Shown: positions 45,327-55,935, counted from the first letter of the stretch. The stretch is 64,000 bases of DNA from Diaporthe sp. PMI_573 (GCA_021399435.1 JAJTUP010000052.1:248001-312000); one strand, 5' to 3'. The notes: generated by a model not told the origin, from the letters alone. Translations and numbers: made by a program.

Positions 45327-45511
45327 CAACATTAGGACAGGTATTTTGTGCGTTGGCTTTCAGCCAACATGACTTCTCCAGGGCCATTGTCAGCGTTCGG
45401 ACCCCTGGCGTGGAAACACCACAGCCATCTCCAGCACCGCACCTATGCAGATTATTTGGTTCGGAACACACTAAACTTTTGAATTAACAAACACTAACTA
45501 CTGTTTGGCAA

Positions 45512-47208
45512 CTAACGCCGTGCACCAGTACGCTTTCTCGCAGAAGATCTTTCAGACACAGGCTCTTTTCCGCGCCTCGCCCTCTTCTGATTCCGCGTCT
45601 CGGGTTCCGCAGTCGCCTGGGTCGTGTCCTCACCACCAGCATCGCCGGTCATACCACTGGAATTCCCTTCGCCGCTATCCACGATTTCATGAGATTGTGA
45701 TGGAAAGGGAGCTTCATAGAAACGATCCGGTGAACCTTCCCCCCCGGAGCGATCATCTCCTGCAATGCTTGATTGCAAAGCAGCATCAGGATCAACGACG
45801 TTGGTCAGTGACACATCTCCAGCTCCATCACCTGCCTTCGATCCACTAGAAGACGCAACTGACTCAGTGTTAAACAAGAAGTCGAATCTCCTCTTCCGCG
45901 TCTTCTGTGCCCTGGAGCCGCGTTCCTGCCCCTGACTAGCCCCGGCCGCGGATGGAGATGATCCAGAGGGGGACTGTGCTTTGCTGGCCTCATCTGGAAT
46001 GCGCACTTCGGTGTTCCTCGTATTTTTCTTTGGAGTCGTCCTCGTCTTCATATCTGCAAAGGGGCTGCCCCCTGCACCGGACGCAGCAGGCCCGTCCCTG
46101 TTCACATCATAGGGGATAATGACCGGGATATACACGCTCGAGGGAACATCACGAAGCAGGGACGTCCTGAGAAGCCCAATCATCTTCCCGATGTAATGAA
46201 GCACGCGGCCATCTCCTTGAAAGTAGCCACCCCTGTTGATCACCCCAGCCCACCTTGTACCACGAAGGAACGTCTCCACCCGAGGCCAGTAAAGAAGGAC
46301 GTGGAAGGGGTATTCACCACTCGGTGGGACTTTCGACATATCTCCTTGTGCAGGCGGATCCATATTGAAACGCGTGCTCATCCTTAAAAACCCCATAGTA
46401 TTGTTCCTTTCCGATACATCCAGCCAAGCTGGTAGAACGTCAGCATCCTTCCAGCGGTACTTGTTCGGATCGCAGACACCGAAACCATGGACGGTTATAG
46501 GATGGGAGGGTAGCTCGAGGCTCTTGTCAAAGGTTTTCCCGGCTCTGTGCGGAGGACATTAGCATATAGAGTCCCGGCTGAACGTTGATAGATCAGGACC
46601 AACCTTTGAAGGCCATCATTCACAGGTACGAAAAATTGAGCAACTGCGGTGGACGAACGAGACTGGCCCGCAGAGATGCGAAAAGAATCATCCTTCACCT
46701 GGCGCCTCCATGTAACCAAGTTGGGGTGGAAGCAGCCCTCGATATTCCACGTAAACGGCTTTGCCGCCTCCGTAGTAGCATCAGGGGCATAGGCTGGAGC
46801 AATGACATCAACGTCCCAACTCGAGCCATCGTTGAGTAAGATCTCGCGTTCTTCACCCTGAACAGCATTGGGCCTGAAGGGAATTTGCAGCCGCAAGTGC
46901 TTTGACTGCTTGAAAAGAAGCTTGGGGGTATTCCAAACGTTATCCACCCTACCAATGCGAGTTGGTATAATCATGCGGAGTCCGTAACTCTTTTGAACTT
47001 TAATCGAATCGGAAGCCGAGAGCACTGGTATTTTGGCGGCAGTTCGTTCCAGCATACGAATGGTCCCTTCGTTGTTGGTGTATGCATCGGTATCACCGGC
47101 GTCAGAGTCCGCGGCCTCCCACGGGTCTTCATAAACGAAAGTACCAGTGCTGACAACAGACACGGCATCATCGTCGATGCTGGTGGGACTGGCAGAACCA
47201 ACAGACAT
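45512..47208 (-). CDS. Orphan 545-aa protein, two exons, divergent from the Helitron gene
   Basis: Exon 1 is 46604-47208 (ATG 47208) and exon 2 is 45512-46544. The 59-nt intron has donor GTTGGT, branch GCTAAT and acceptor CAG and restores frame, joining two otherwise separate ORFs. Residues about 60-340 look folded: IPTRIGRVDNVWNTPKLLFKQSKHLRLQIPFRPNAVQGEEREILLNDGSSWDVDVIAP, then FTWNIEGCFHPNLVTWRR and PFHVLLYWPRVETFLRGTRWAGVINRGGYFQGDGRVLHYIGKMIGLLR. No known domain is recognised. The last 200 residues are Ser/Gly-rich with basic ends (QKTRKRRFDF, NQKRARRGKE, SARKRTGARR), fitting nuclear or nucleic-acid binding. It lies head-to-head with the Helitron Rep gene 815 bp away and may be part of that element; inference only. 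Confidence 0.65.
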
Positions 47209-47400
47209 GATTCAAAGATTTTGAGGGAACACAGTGCAGCACGTAGTATTGCAATAGATTGGGACAGAAATTAAATTGATCCTGGAGAGAGACCATGAGG
47301 GTGGGATTGATTCAAATAAAGTAGAAACACAGACTTTGCTGCAAGGGTAAGAGCCAGAGCGAAGCGGTGTTGTGCGAGCAATTAAGGTTTCCAACATAAC

Positions 47401-47560
47401 CTCAACCCTCTTACCTCCAATGTTTCGTGCTCTGTGCCGCAGCGACCACATGATACTGATACCCTCATGCAGCAGGAAACCAAGCCGAGCTCAATATAAT
47501 CTCAACCCTCCTACCTCCAATGTTTCGTGCTCTGTGCCGCAGCGGCCACATGATACTGAT
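47401..47560. repeat. Direct repeat, 60-bp unit with 100-bp period
   Basis: 47401-47460 and 47501-47560 match at all but two positions (CTCAACCCTC...CACATGATACTGAT). A weak third relative with GTGTTCTGTGCGCCGGCGATG lies near 47670. It sits in the gap between the two divergent genes and may be regulatory or subterminal Helitron sequence. Confidence 0.8.
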
Positions 47561-48023
47561 CTTCTCCTGGACCAGAAGATCAGGCCAACCAACACATATT
47601 GAGCATAATTAGAAAGGGTAATACGAAGCGACTGCCAGGATTCTTAATACATGCTCTTGCAAAGAATGTCCCGTGTTCTGTGCGCCGGCGATGAAGTAGG
47701 GATACATAACGAACAGTCCAATAACATAGTTTGAAATCTTGCACGATATTCAGTTTAGATAAAGAATGCATTACATATCAAACATAGACGGCAGACAGCT
47801 ACAAGTTCAGCAGTTATCTCGGCAACAGGAAATTAATGCCGAGAATGGTAATCCGCGGATACAGAGCCTCGTAAAAGGCTAATTCGAAATACTATGTAAC
47901 CATACTAAGCAGGACATATTGCGGAATACAGTAGGATGAGAGGATAAACAAATCTTTAAACCAAAAAGATCATAATCAACCTCGAGAGTGTAGATACCAT
48001 CGACCTTGAGTTTTCTAGTAAAC

Positions 48024-50534
48024 ATGGCATTAAATTCGGATTCAGATTATTACCCCTCTGAACACCAGCCCCTAGGCCGTCCGCGTGGCTCGAAGAATAA
48101 ACGAAAGAGAGATTCACATGAAACTGCTTTTCCACCACATGCCAGACCACGAACGAAACCAGATGCGACAGATGCCGAGAGATCAGACCTCTTCCGAACA
48201 GTCAGCCAGTCTCTACACACAAGATTTGCTGAGAAGCAGCTGGACTCCATGAATTTTGGTTGCTTCTCCCCAATCTCAAAAGCCACACAAATAGAAGCAG
48301 CGAAGACTTGCTATGATAAGAACACCGAGATCATTAGAGGACTAGAGCTGGCAGACACAGTGCAGACGTACTGTTACTGGTGCCAAGTGATGTGCCGTAA
48401 TGAAGAGCTGTTTGAGAACCCGTGGCCGTGGAACGAATACTACGAAAACCTCACACAGGAGGCCCAAGATCAGATACAAGTTCTCATTGGGTGTAACCAG
48501 TGCTTCACAACTGAACACCTCGGGAATGATCCGTTACCATCCGTTCCAACTTGCAAGATGTGCCATACAGCAATGAGTTGTCGACAAATCAATAAGCAAG
48601 GACATGCAAAGCTCGCGAGACGTGCATCCTTCCTGCAGCCATATCTTCGCTGCATGCACAAATATCCGCAGGAGCTGATGGATCTAACACCACTTGAAGA
48701 GAGGGCCATCAGTATTAACACACCATTCGGTTTCATAACAAAGCTACGGATGGATCTACAGTGGGTTGGTACGAAGTACAGGAAACATATCAAGGGTCAT
48801 ATCTGTGTCTTTCCTAGCAACATCGATGATTTGACGACCAATGTGCTACCTCGCACCTTGCAATCTACCCTTGAGAATTTTCTCATCACCTGGAGTGGCA
48901 AACAAGAACCGTCAGACAAGGACCTCAGTACATATGCCACAATCCGACCATTGGCTGTCAAGAAAGCACTGTTTTGGCTTAAAGCAAACAACGCTGTATA
49001 TAGCAATATTGTCATTGATACCGGAGAGCTTTCCGGGTGGACACATACACGAGTTATGGCTGCAATTCGCGCCTGCGCACATCGCGCGGAGCCTACTGTA
49101 GATGAGGAGATGAACACTACTCACTACACAACGGCTGAGGACCGTGGCGTCACAACTGAGACTGGAGACATTCTGCCACAAGATCTGGGGATAGGTATCA
49201 TAGAAGACGCAGACGCTCAAAGGCGCTCAGACTCATCCAACGCAGCAGCTGGCATAACATTCGATGAGGGGGATACAACCTACGAACGTGACTCCTCTGG
49301 AATATTCGATACTGAAGGTTCCCTCAGAAGCACCGATATAGACCAGCTTCAATTTGCAGCAAATGCACTGGGTACAGCAGTCACAAGTTCAGGAACAACC
49401 AACAGCCAACAAACTGAAGATAATGCAACTACCGACTTTCCTCACGCAAGAGTAGAGCTCAGAGCTACTCAGACAGCAACTCCATACATACACATCCGCC
49501 GCGGAAATGAATTTGCAGATACCAACGACATCCAATTCTGGCCCAAGACATTCCCAACCCTTTTCCCATATGGTGTTGGCGGGGCAAGGGTCAGAAAGTT
49601 ACCCGAGTTACGAACTCGAGATGAAGATAATGCTAAAGATGACTGTCATTTCAAAGACGGGTTTAGCCTACGGTACTGGGCGAAAATCTGTCTACTCCGC
49701 CATGGTGGCCGTTTCTCTCGTCATCCCGTCTTTCAGTTCCTCATCTTCAACACACTTGTCAAATCAAACAATCGACGAGTGAGTATGCAAAAGATGTCCA
49801 AAGCCTCATTTCGTCACTTCAAAAGTCGGTGGCAGTCCCTCACACCAGAACGATTGAGGAACGCGGCTCAAGAGATGGAGAGCACTAAGCAGACAAGGGA
49901 TGAGGATGTCCAGGAGCTCATGAAGCAGTTATCATCATTCGGATACTCATTCCCTCTGTCTGCGGAGGCGCGACTACAAATGCGGAAGAAGATCCAGAGC
50001 TCTATCATACATTTCGGGCTTCCGATCCTTTGGTTCACGATCAATCCGAATGACCTTACCAGTCCGATAAAGAAGTGGCTGAGTGTATGCCAATCTGCCT
50101 TGCCAGAGAATATCAGAGACTTGATTCAAAACCTCGACGACAATTACAGGAGGCTAAGATTCAGCATTGAGGATCCTATCAGCGCAGCCCTCTTCTTTCA
50201 TCAAGAAATCAGCGTTTTTTTCCAGCACTTTATCCAAGTCGGCAAACTCTCGAGCTTAGGTAAGGTAAGCCACTACGTTGGTGCAGTCGAGACCAACGAA
50301 CGCGGCATGCTTCACCTCCACGGCATGATCTGGTTGAATGGGAATCTACAGCTTCCACAAATATCCGAGATGTTCGCCCAAGAGCAGTCTGACCAGGAGA
50401 CCGTAAACTTGAGGGAGGCCCTTAAACGACAGATCGAGCGTTGGGCTGACACTGTATTCTGTCAGGTCTTGAATGAAGAGGAAGCGGTACGGGCTGTGAT
50501 AGAAAAACCCGATGCCCATATTCTTCTAGAGTAG
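48024..50534 (+). mobile_element. Helitron RepHel protein, N-terminal and Rep part only
   Basis: 836 codons from ATG 48024. The N-terminal region has CxxC pairs (YCYWCQVMC, IGCNQCF, PTCKMC) and the DUF6570-like LTPLEERAISINTPFGFITKLRMDLQ and GHICVFPSNID. A variable acidic linker follows, then Helitron_like_N (NEFADTNDIQFWPKTFPTLFPYGVGG; LRHGGRFSRHPVFQFLIFN). The Rep HUH motif MLHLHGM (His764, His766) is present. The frame ends 70 codons later at TAG 50532-50534, before the catalytic tyrosines and with no Pif1-type helicase, which normally add about 700 aa or more. This is a 3'-truncated, non-autonomous rolling-circle transposon gene, but its open frame is undamaged. Confidence 0.88.
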
Positions 50535-50544
50535 GGATGCGTTT

Positions 50545-50620
50545 TTGACGTCATAAACCCCAAGTTACCAATTGACGTCATAAACCCCAACTGACAAGTA
50601 ATTTACCGTCATAAACCTCC
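50545..50620. repeat. Threefold repeat of TTGACGTCATAAACCCCAA
   Basis: Perfect 19-mers at 50545-50563 and 50572-50590 and a weaker copy (ACCGTCATAAACC) at about 50605-50618. They start 11 bp after the broken end of the Helitron frame. Each full copy holds a TGACGTCA palindrome (CRE/ATF-type bZIP site). Confidence 0.75.
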
Positions 50621-50633
50621 TTCCTAACTGGGT

Positions 50634-51038
50634 TTAGTGAGTATCCCAAAAGGGGTTGGGGTGGGGGACGACCATGAGTTGTTGCGACCCCTGAGGAGGC
50701 TGCATAATGTCAGGCAAGAAGGGCAGAAAAGGGAACGCACCAGTTGTGAAGAAGCCTGTGTCTAGTGAATCAACGATCGATATGTCTGATGCCAAACAAC
50801 TTGGTGCATAGTCTGTGCCAATGTCATGCAAGGGTAGATCGTGGGCCAGACCGTTCAGTGAATCGTCTCCACTGGCAACATCGTAAGTATTCGGAAGGAC
50901 GAATTGCGTTGGCTGACATGTTCCAACAGGGTATGGTGCATCTAGACCAAATAATCCAAATTCCTGGGTAAACGAGACTTTGGGCCCGAATTGCAATGGC
51001 CCTGGATCCCCGTCAAAAACTGCAGATCCAGCGGGCAC
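50634..51038 (-). CDS. Possible C-terminal exon of the APSES-type gene
   Basis: An open minus frame with Pro/Phe-rich, low-charge composition (FGPKVSFTQEFGLFGLDAPYPVG...; TGAFPFLPFLPDIMQPPQ), like an activation region. It follows 51079-51477 on the same strand in a different frame. A junction with correct phase was not found, so a frameshift or an unusual intron would be needed to link them. The first codon is GTG, not ATG, which supports an internal exon. Confidence 0.35.
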   Translation of the reverse strand: MPAGSAVFDGDPGPLQFGPKVSFTQEFGLFGLDAPYPVGTCQPTQFVLPNTYDVASGDDSLNGLAHDLPLHDIGTDYAPSCLASDISIVDSLDTGFFTTGAFPFLPFLPDIMQPPQGSQQLMVVPHPNPFWDTH

Positions 51039-51078
51039 TGGGATCTCGGGCGAGTGAGGATCAAGATCAAAGGAGGAA

Positions 51079-51477
51079 TTACAATAAAATGGAATATCCC
51101 GACGCAGACTCTCTCAAGACTTTGGTAAAAAGCATCTCCTCTTTTACCCGAACCTGTTCTGCTAAGTTTGGAATAGCAGTTCTTTCTAAGTCCAAGTGTT
51201 CCAAGATCTTTTTGGCATCAGAGAGCTTTACGTACGTTCCCTGCCTGCCTCTGCCGCCTCTGATCACTTCTTTATGTATGTTCCTAAATCGTTTTGCGCG
51301 CAGGGCTCCCGACAGCTTCGATCTTTGACTGTAGATATTGAGAATATGAGACACGTTGACCAGTCCGTTATTTCTGTTGTAGACAACGGTCTTGCCCTCG
51401 TGCTGTAGCTCCCAGTATTCTACCGCCAGCTGCGGCGGCTGGTTCGTATATTCGTTCGTAGGCTCATCCCCCTCCAT
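51079..51477 (-). CDS. APSES/KilA-N-type DNA-binding protein (5' part)
   Basis: ATG at 51477. Residues about 20-105 (AVEYWELQHEGKTVVYNRNNGLVNVSHILNIYSQRSKLSGALRAKRFRNIHKEVIRGGRGRQGTYVKLSDAKKILEHLDLE) show the KilA-N/APSES fold markers: a short beta hairpin, GLVNVSHIL (usually G-x-VNATHIL), then GGRGRQGTYVKLSDA (usually GGxGxxxGTYVPLxxA). APSES factors are fungal-specific regulators of development and cell cycle. The visible 132 aa end just after the domain (SGYSILL), so a downstream exon is likely; see 50634-51038. Confidence 0.65.
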   Translation of the reverse strand: MEGDEPTNEYTNQPPQLAVEYWELQHEGKTVVYNRNNGLVNVSHILNIYSQRSKLSGALRAKRFRNIHKEVIRGGRGRQGTYVKLSDAKKILEHLDLERTAIPNLAEQVRVKEEMLFTKVLRESASGYSILL

Positions 51478-52019
51478 TGGAGCATAAATCTGAGCTTAAA
51501 TCAGGCTCCCAACTAGATTTAATGTTTCAACACCATAATTTAGAAAGTCCTCAATTGGAAAACTCTCGGAACTGAAACAGGGCAGACAACAACAGGTGCA
51601 TCTTCAAGCAGATTATCAATGACGAAATTGGGTTTTACAAGTGCAACAACCTTTGCCTCACCCTTTTCCTTCATGGATGACTATTTGTCCTAAAACCTTC
51701 CGAGTCCAAGCACCTTTCATCCCTGGTAGCACCTCTTGTTCCTCTCCCTGTTTTGAAGGAGTATTAAAAGACCAACCACAGCTCCATTCAAGAGCTACAT
51801 AGAAAGAGTCCAACAAAAGAAACCAGCTGCAAGTCCTCCTCAATTTAAACTACTTCACCTCATCGATGGAAGCCGGGTCTTCCGTTCAGTATTGATGCAG
51901 AATCTCCACAGTGCATTAATGAATAAATATCAATGGTCTGGGCATATAAATGATACAGCTTGTCCTCCAGCTCCGTTCTCATCCACCGTTTTCCCTCATG
52001 ACATTTTTGCTTACGGATC
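51478..52019. other. Gene-free stretch
   Basis: About 540 bases containing the promoter side of the APSES-type gene and the 3' side of the next minus-strand gene. No feature recognised. Confidence 0.4.
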
Positions 52020-53261
52020 CTAGCCAAAAATCACGGATCTCCACCACTTGTCCGAGTTGCTCTGAGCAGGCTCAGCGGCCGAAGTAGCCTTCGTGGTCGG
52101 AGAAGACTTCATAGTCGTAATAGCCTTGGCAGCAAGAGTCTTGGGAGTCTCCAAAACATCCGGCTGACCCGCCGTGTCGCCCTTGACGGCAGTAGCGCCA
52201 GACAGCGACTCCGCATCAGCCATCTCGGTATCGTCCCTAGAGGTATCGTCCCTAGAAGCCTCCTCCACAAGCGAACTGACCTCCATGGGGGAAGTCGCCA
52301 CTGCAGAACCAAAAGAACGAACAGCCCTGAACTTCTTGGGGGTGCCCAACATCTTCGTCTCCCGAAGGGCCTTCCGAGCCAAGAACCTCTCCCTAAACCG
52401 CTGAGCCGTGTCACGCCCCCCAACAGGGCTGCCGACGTCGACACCAGTCATCCTCAGGTTCTTCGCAGCGATCCACTCGACGGGTAGGGCCTTTTGCGCC
52501 TCCTGAGAGAAGGTGAAGGACCTCTCGGGGTCACGCAGGAACTGGAAGTTGCCTGGATCGCCCTCGATGTCGTCAAACAGGAGCACCGGGAAGATTCGCT
52601 CCTTCATCTTGGACCCGCCCGCCTGGTACTCCCCCTTCCAGCCCGTGATGACGTTCTTCGCCCTGCGCCTCCCAACCTTGGCGCGCACGCGGTCGACCAC
52701 GTATTGGTCGTCTGGCAGGTCCCTCCACATGTCTATCTTGTCGAGGCCGAAGTTGATGCCGATCTGGCGGTCCCAGGCGTCCCATGGCAGCGGGGTGCCC
52801 ATCCACCATCCCTCCTGAGTAGCGTCTTTGTAGTATGCTTGGTAGATCTCACCCACGACGGGATCTGCGACGCCGCGGAAACCGTCGGCTTCGCTCTCTG
52901 GGGCGGTCTGCTTTGGGAGAGCCGGTGGGGAAGGCTTGGTGGTATTGATGGGAGTAAATGTCATTTTGGGCTGATCCTCTGCGGCTGCAGACTTGGGTCG
53001 TTTGGCTGGCTGCACACTGTCTGCAGGCTCTTGTGAAGACTCATTTGGGTCCTCAAGACCAGCGAGTGCACTGCTTGGAGTTAGGGATTTGGGAGTAAGG
53101 GCGCTAGACTTCCCGGGAGACGCTGCTGCCGTAGAGTTGCGCAGTCGGCGTCGCGGCTTGCTGACTGAGACAGAGGCGGAGATGCTGGGCTGTCGTTGGC
53201 ACACTGGCACCTGGGTCTGGGTCTCGCCGCTGGGTGTTCTGGTGCAGTAGTCTACATGCAC
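52020..53261 (-). CDS. Hypothetical 413-aa protein, 5' end uncertain
   Basis: A long GC-rich minus frame with gene-like composition. It has no ATG at its open end (GTG at 53261): either a 5' exon exists or translation starts at Met100 (52964). Residues 1-125 are disordered and basic/Ser-rich (SKPRRRLRNSTAAASPGKS). About 130-290 is a compact region: GEIYQAYYKDATQEGWWMGTPLPWDAWDRQIGINFGL, then VVDRVRAKVGRRRAKNVITGWKGEYQAGGSKMKERIFPVLLFDDIEGDP and FLRDPERSFTFSQEAQKALPVEWIAAKNLR. The C-terminal tail is acidic and Thr/Ser-rich. No known family; the folded block might be a Tudor/chromo-like module, a guess only. Confidence 0.6.
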   Translation of the reverse strand: MHVDYCTRTPSGETQTQVPVCQRQPSISASVSVSKPRRRLRNSTAAASPGKSSALTPKSLTPSSALAGLEDPNESSQEPADSVQPAKRPKSAAAEDQPKMTFTPINTTKPSPPALPKQTAPESEADGFRGVADPVVGEIYQAYYKDATQEGWWMGTPLPWDAWDRQIGINFGLDKIDMWRDLPDDQYVVDRVRAKVGRRRAKNVITGWKGEYQAGGSKMKERIFPVLLFDDIEGDPGNFQFLRDPERSFTFSQEAQKALPVEWIAAKNLRMTGVDVGSPVGGRDTAQRFRERFLARKALRETKMLGTPKKFRAVRSFGSAVATSPMEVSSLVEEASRDDTSRDDTEMADAESLSGATAVKGDTAGQPDVLETPKTLAAKAITTMKSSPTTKATSAAEPAQSNSDKWWRSVIFG

Positions 53262-53855
53262 GTACCCAGGTAGCCCAGCCCTTCCAGGTAGGCCTAGTCT
53301 ATCCGTCTAAGTATGTACTTGAGCAACCTTGAGATTACCCAGTGCCGGTGCCCCAACCTAAGTACTATGACAACGTCCCTATCTACTGAAGCGCTAGCGC
53401 AGGTTGACACCCGCTTACAATCAATTTCACTGGTGTGGGTAACCGTCCAGTAGGCAGAAAGGCCATGCAAGCTTCATCCCATTTGCACACCAGGCCTTGG
53501 TCCTCAGCGTTGTCTGTTGGGCTATTCTTGTCGAACCTCGAATCTCAGCTCCACAAATTCCATACCTATAGAAATAGTCCAACAACCAGGATGTATGGTA
53601 TCCAAGTTTTCTAGATAAATATCCGTCGTTTCCCATTTACTCACAACACGATCATGTCGCTGCTCAAATTATGAAGAGTGATGTGGTCGGAGTCAGTGGT
53701 GCCACGGAGAATAAAATCAATAGCGGCACCAATAACCTCACATTCCATTGCGACCCCTTCTCGTCCCAGTGCCTGTACGTCGCACTCAGGTTCGCGTTTA
53801 GACGCACCATCAGGAATCCTTATCCTAGCAAATACGAATATCACAAACGATGCAT
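53262..53855. other. Gene-free stretch
   Basis: Short AGGTAG/CCTA-rich words near 53270-53310, otherwise no gene or repeat that I can support. Confidence 0.35.
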
Positions 53856-54203
53856 TTAAGCTCTTCCGTCCAGCTCTTCTTGAATTCCGCCCTCTTTCTC
53901 AAGTCTGTGATCTCGAAAACGTTCTGGTCGACGATCAAACTTTGCGGACCTGTTCCCGGCTGCTTTTCGTCTCCGCACCTTTTTGTGGGCAGATTTTGCT
54001 GAATTTCTGTCTCCGAGAGCCTTTCTCTTCATACCAGAAGCTTTATGCGCTTTTCGAATGCCAAGAGTGTTGGACTTCTTCCTCAGGATTTGATCCTTCA
54101 GGCACTCCTCATGGAGCCACTCCTTACATGTAGGACACTCAACCATCCTTCTATCAGAATTTCCGGGTGATTGCAAATATAAAATCTTCTGACAGCCTGG
54201 CAC
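53856..54203 (-). pseudogene. PHD-finger-like C-terminal exon, isolated
   Basis: The frame begins just after a plausible AAATAG acceptor and has no ATG at its start. It reads CQKILYLQSPGNSDRRMVECPTCKEWLHEECLKDQIL, the C-x-C-x2-C-x2-WLHEECL part of the PHD fingers that follow BAH domains in fungal proteins. A lysine/arginine-rich tail follows (KAHKASGMKRKALGDRNSAKSAHKKVRRRK). An upstream exon with donor GTAAGC may lie near 54245, but the BAH domain is not visible before the GC palindrome at 54429. Probably a truncated gene copy. Confidence 0.45.
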
Positions 54204-54428
54204 TATTTTAGTTTCTGTTTCCCAGTCACCAAGCCGCGCTGATGCTTACCGAGAGCTCCTGGGTTCGAATGTTGAAGGCTTGTGAGGACCTATCCTCAGT
54301 AGGCACAGGCTCTGTTGACAAGACGTACGAAGAGCTACGAAACGGACTTCAGGACAGGTTGTAGAGTTTTATGCAGGCCCTTGGCTTACATAACTAGATC
54401 CGAACCCTCTGGTTGGGTCCTTAAAGGC

Positions 54429-54447
54429 GCGGTCCGTGGCGGACCGC
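54429..54447. repeat. GC palindrome GCGGTCCGTGGCGGACCGC
   Basis: 8-bp arms and a 3-base centre; third member of the set at 44503 and 45308. It lies about 185 bp beyond the last plausible exon of the truncated PHD-like gene. Confidence 0.7.
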
Positions 54448-54550
54448 CCTGTAGGCGATTCAGGGTTGTGACAGCTAGCCTTGTCTATAGCTGTTACAAG
54501 GCTGTTAATATTTTCTAGGCTATGTGCCATAATTATATTCTAAACCTACT

Positions 54551-54665
54551 GTTATTGGCATTGTTTTTTTAAACGCTAGGTATTTAAGCGTTTACCAATA
54601 TATGAAGGGACCGTCTACATACTGCTTAAGAAGCATATGTACACGGATTAAAAACGAAACCACTT
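54551..54665. repeat. Dispersed repeat copy A (pair with 58862-58973)
   Basis: About 115 bp similar to 58862-58973: ATTGGCA..., AAACGCT-x9-AGCGTTT, TATGAA-GGACCG, ACACGGATT and AACGAAACCAC blocks in the same order and spacing. The AAACGCT/AGCGTTT arms make a 7-bp hairpin kept in both copies. Confidence 0.7.
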
Positions 54666-54792
54666 TAGATTCAGTTGGGGCTTGAGGCTATAAAAGGGAA
54701 GAAACTACTTTCTTTTGATACCAACTACAAGGAAAACTGATAGATAAGCAGCACTTTTCTTATCTGGTATAGGTCAGTAACTCGCTGTAGAT

Positions 54793-55935
54793 TCAGCGAG
54801 GGAGAGTAACACCGTCTGGCAAATTCACTTCCTCAAGCAGTTGTTGCCATTCGGGCAAAGGCGGCGCGGTCTGATAGCAGACGTCGTGGGCCCACCCTCG
54901 CTCCCAATCCTCCAGTGTCCACCCGCGGTGAGCCTCAATCATTGCCTCCACATCCCACGGCTCACCAACGTCAAAGTTTGCGCGAACAGCACGGCAGGTA
55001 CCTGCGGATATGTCCCGCAGTGCCCGTGGGAAATCCTCATAGATATAACCCTCGATCCTCCTCCTGTCGTAGTACGCAGTTTCCGGGAGATGGCCCCGAT
55101 CGAAACTCTCACCAAGGGCTGTCTGCCATGCCGCATCGCGTTGGACCCTCTGGAAGAGCTGCGCACATTGCTCCGGGGCTGGGTTGCCATCCAGGACTAG
55201 CGTGAAGGAGCCGAGAGGCATCCCAGCGGGCACAAGGGCCAACGCCTCAACGACCCAGCAAGCTACACGCTCGGTGATGGTCCTCTCCTTAATTCCATCA
55301 CGACTTCCACCACCAAAGGTTAAGTATCGACCGGAGCCAGTCTGCCAAATATTTCTCCACAGGCTGGCTCGTCGTTCAACACGAAGATCTGGGTTTTCCT
55401 TGCAGAACTCGATGAGGCCTAAACCATGACATTCCGAATATATCATATAAGGGTGATTTTCTTCCAGAATGATGTTTCTGATATTCCTTCGCTGGGCTGG
55501 GATGCGCTCGAGGAAGTGAATGGCGATTGAGGCAGCTGATAGAAAACTTTTCGTCACAGGGCGCTTGCGAGAAACTCCATGATATTTGCGTGTGTATTCT
55601 TCCCGGGTGCTGTGATCAGGGCGAAAATGTGCTGGATGACCTGTATCAGCGCTTATGTCACAGCTGGCATCATCTTCGAGAATAGTCCAGGGTTTAAACC
55701 GCGAGTGATATCTGAGAAGGTCACCAGCGCGATCTATTGTGGGAACCGTATAATCCCTAGGCAGCGCCCTAGTAGCCTTATCAGCGTCTGACCACGCATT
55801 TTGAGACCAGCAGCCTCGGGACGATATTAGCTTCAAGGTTTCTAGCGCTGCCTGCCGCTGAAGAGATGGTACCTCGCCCCAGTACGTCGCCGATGAGGTT
55901 AGCTCCTGTACTTGCTCGCCTGCGAAGGTGTCCAA
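54793..55935 (-). CDS. Hypothetical fungal protein, 380+ aa, 5' exon missing
   Basis: An intact frame of 380 codons counted from TTG 55935; it is open further, to a plausible acceptor TTATAG near 55993 preceded by a CTAAT branch, so the first exon lies upstream and was not fixed. It resembles large fungal orphan families: an F-box-adjacent-like helical block (SFLSAASIAIHFLERIPAQRRNIRNIILEENHPYMIYSECHGLGLIEFCKENPDLRVERRASLWRNIWQ) and a C-terminal Trp-rich block (GWTLEDWERGWAHDVCYQTAPPLPEWQQLL). No catalytic motif, signal peptide or membrane span. Composition is gene-like and no damage is seen. Confidence 0.6.
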   Translation of the reverse strand: MDTFAGEQVQELTSSATYWGEVPSLQRQAALETLKLISSRGCWSQNAWSDADKATRALPRDYTVPTIDRAGDLLRYHSRFKPWTILEDDASCDISADTGHPAHFRPDHSTREEYTRKYHGVSRKRPVTKSFLSAASIAIHFLERIPAQRRNIRNIILEENHPYMIYSECHGLGLIEFCKENPDLRVERRASLWRNIWQTGSGRYLTFGGGSRDGIKERTITERVACWVVEALALVPAGMPLGSFTLVLDGNPAPEQCAQLFQRVQRDAAWQTALGESFDRGHLPETAYYDRRRIEGYIYEDFPRALRDISAGTCRAVRANFDVGEPWDVEAMIEAHRGWTLEDWERGWAHDVCYQTAPPLPEWQQLLEEVNLPDGVTLPR

